DNA from: Thalassospira alkalitolerans
GTDB taxonomy: Bacteria; Pseudomonadota; Alphaproteobacteria; Rhodospirillales; Thalassospiraceae
Assembly: GCF_002115745.1 (NCBI RefSeq)
Contig: NZ_JFKB01000001.1
Location: forward strand, 62,001-126,000
Reading direction: 5' to 3'
DNA: 64,000 bases
The position numbers were made by a program, and so were the translations under genes. The stretch's first letter is position 1. Each line of letters starts with the position of its first letter. The notes under the pieces were generated by a model, which had not been told where the DNA came from, did not search any database, and saw nothing but the letters and a program-made list of their open reading frames with translations. Below, in pieces: positions 63,710 to 64,000 of the stretch.

Positions 63710-64000
63710 ATGACCAATGCCGTAATTGCCGGATATGTCCGGTCGCCTTTTACCCCTGCACGCAAAGGGGCCCTTGCCAAGGTTCGCCCCGACGACCTTG
63801 CCGCACAGGTCGTCAAAGGTTTGGTAGAGAAAACCGGGATTGATCCCAACACGATCGAGGATCTTATTCTGGGCTGTGCCTTTCCCGAAGGCGAACAGGG
63901 ATTAAACGTCGCCCGTCTGGTGACGTTCCTGGCTGGTCTGCCACGGTCGGTTGCCGGTGTTACGGTCAATCGTTTCTGCGGGTCATCCATGCAGTCAATC
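63710..64000 (+). CDS. Acetyl-CoA acyltransferase (thiolase), N-terminal 97 residues, cut by window edge
   Basis: ATG 63710 has AGGAAGGA upstream; the frame stays open to the window end. The start AVIAGYVRSPFTPARKG and the nucleophile segment VNRFCGSSMQSI (Cys at residue 91) are those of 3-ketoacyl-CoA thiolase, with DDLAAQVVKGLV and ILGCAFPEGEQGLNVAR between them. It performs the last thiolytic step of beta-oxidation. It directly follows merR and probably leads further fad genes outside the window. Confidence 0.9.
   Translation, partial: MTNAVIAGYVRSPFTPARKGALAKVRPDDLAAQVVKGLVEKTGIDPNTIEDLILGCAFPEGEQGLNVARLVTFLAGLPRSVAGVTVNRFCGSSMQSI

Noticed and set aside
1..64000. tRNA, rRNA, CRISPR, prophage or insertion-sequence features
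   Set aside because: No tRNA-like TPsiC stretch, regularly spaced repeats, transposase, integrase or phage gene was seen on either strand; a covariance-model search would be needed to exclude small RNAs.

Overview
The window reads as ordinary chromosome of an alphaproteobacterium of the Rhodospirillales, most like Thalassospira (inference from gene order, protein flavour and moderate GC; not tested by any search). Alphaproteobacterial hallmarks seen directly are tsaE-amgK-murU-addB, hemC-hemD-Mic60-hemY, tsaD-gpsA-YciI-EVE and a DUF1674 protein. Genes are densely packed, many overlap by ATGA or TGATG, and I see no rRNA, tRNA, CRISPR array, prophage or insertion sequence.

Layout. 1-4 kb: leftward operon for tRNA modification (tsaE), cell-wall sugar salvage (amgK, murU) and recombination (addB, cut by the window edge). 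4-8.5 kb: ferredoxin-NADP reductase, a GFA-fold protein, a small membrane protein, a UPF0303 protein and lepA. 9-11.7 kb: orphan sensor kinase and a small lipoprotein. 11.7-18.2 kb: leftward translation block pheT, pheS, rplT, rpmI, with infC nearby (AUA start codon), an orphan receiver protein and an AEC transporter. 18.3-24.8 kb: two glycosyltransferases, a hydrolase, then leftward tsaD-gpsA-YciI-EVE-Rieske. 25-29.8 kb: rightward haem block. 29.9-37.3 kb: purH, two membrane polysaccharide enzymes, rsmB, rpe. 37.3-43.1 kb: two toxin-antitoxin pairs interleaved with DUF1674, tex, a small secreted protein and sodB.

43.2-49.6 kb is a catabolic cluster: ALDH7/AmaB-type dehydrogenase, class III aminotransferase, DAO-family flavoprotein, DUF1338/HglS-type 2-oxoadipate decarboxylase, and a divergent LysR regulator. 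Together they fit the pipecolate/2-aminoadipate route of lysine breakdown to 2-hydroxyglutarate. Two similar inverted repeats lie upstream of the aminotransferase and in the hglS/lysR divergent region.

49.7-55.5 kb holds a soluble globin-MCP-CZB chemoreceptor converging on a haem-uptake operon (hmuS-T-U-V) preceded by a near-consensus Fur box. 55.6-58.8 kb has an MFS exporter, a LysE exporter and a two-gene set resembling a split 17 kDa surface antigen.

58.9-64 kb is the most coherent new regulon candidate: SCP2 lipid carrier, DUF6134 secreted protein, FadL porin, long-chain acyl-CoA ligase, MerR regulator and a thiolase that runs off the window. Four perfect copies of the palindrome ACGTTAACGT sit upstream of the SCP2 gene, the ligase and (twice) the merR gene. 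I infer a MerR-controlled uptake and beta-oxidation system for a long-chain or hydrophobic substrate.
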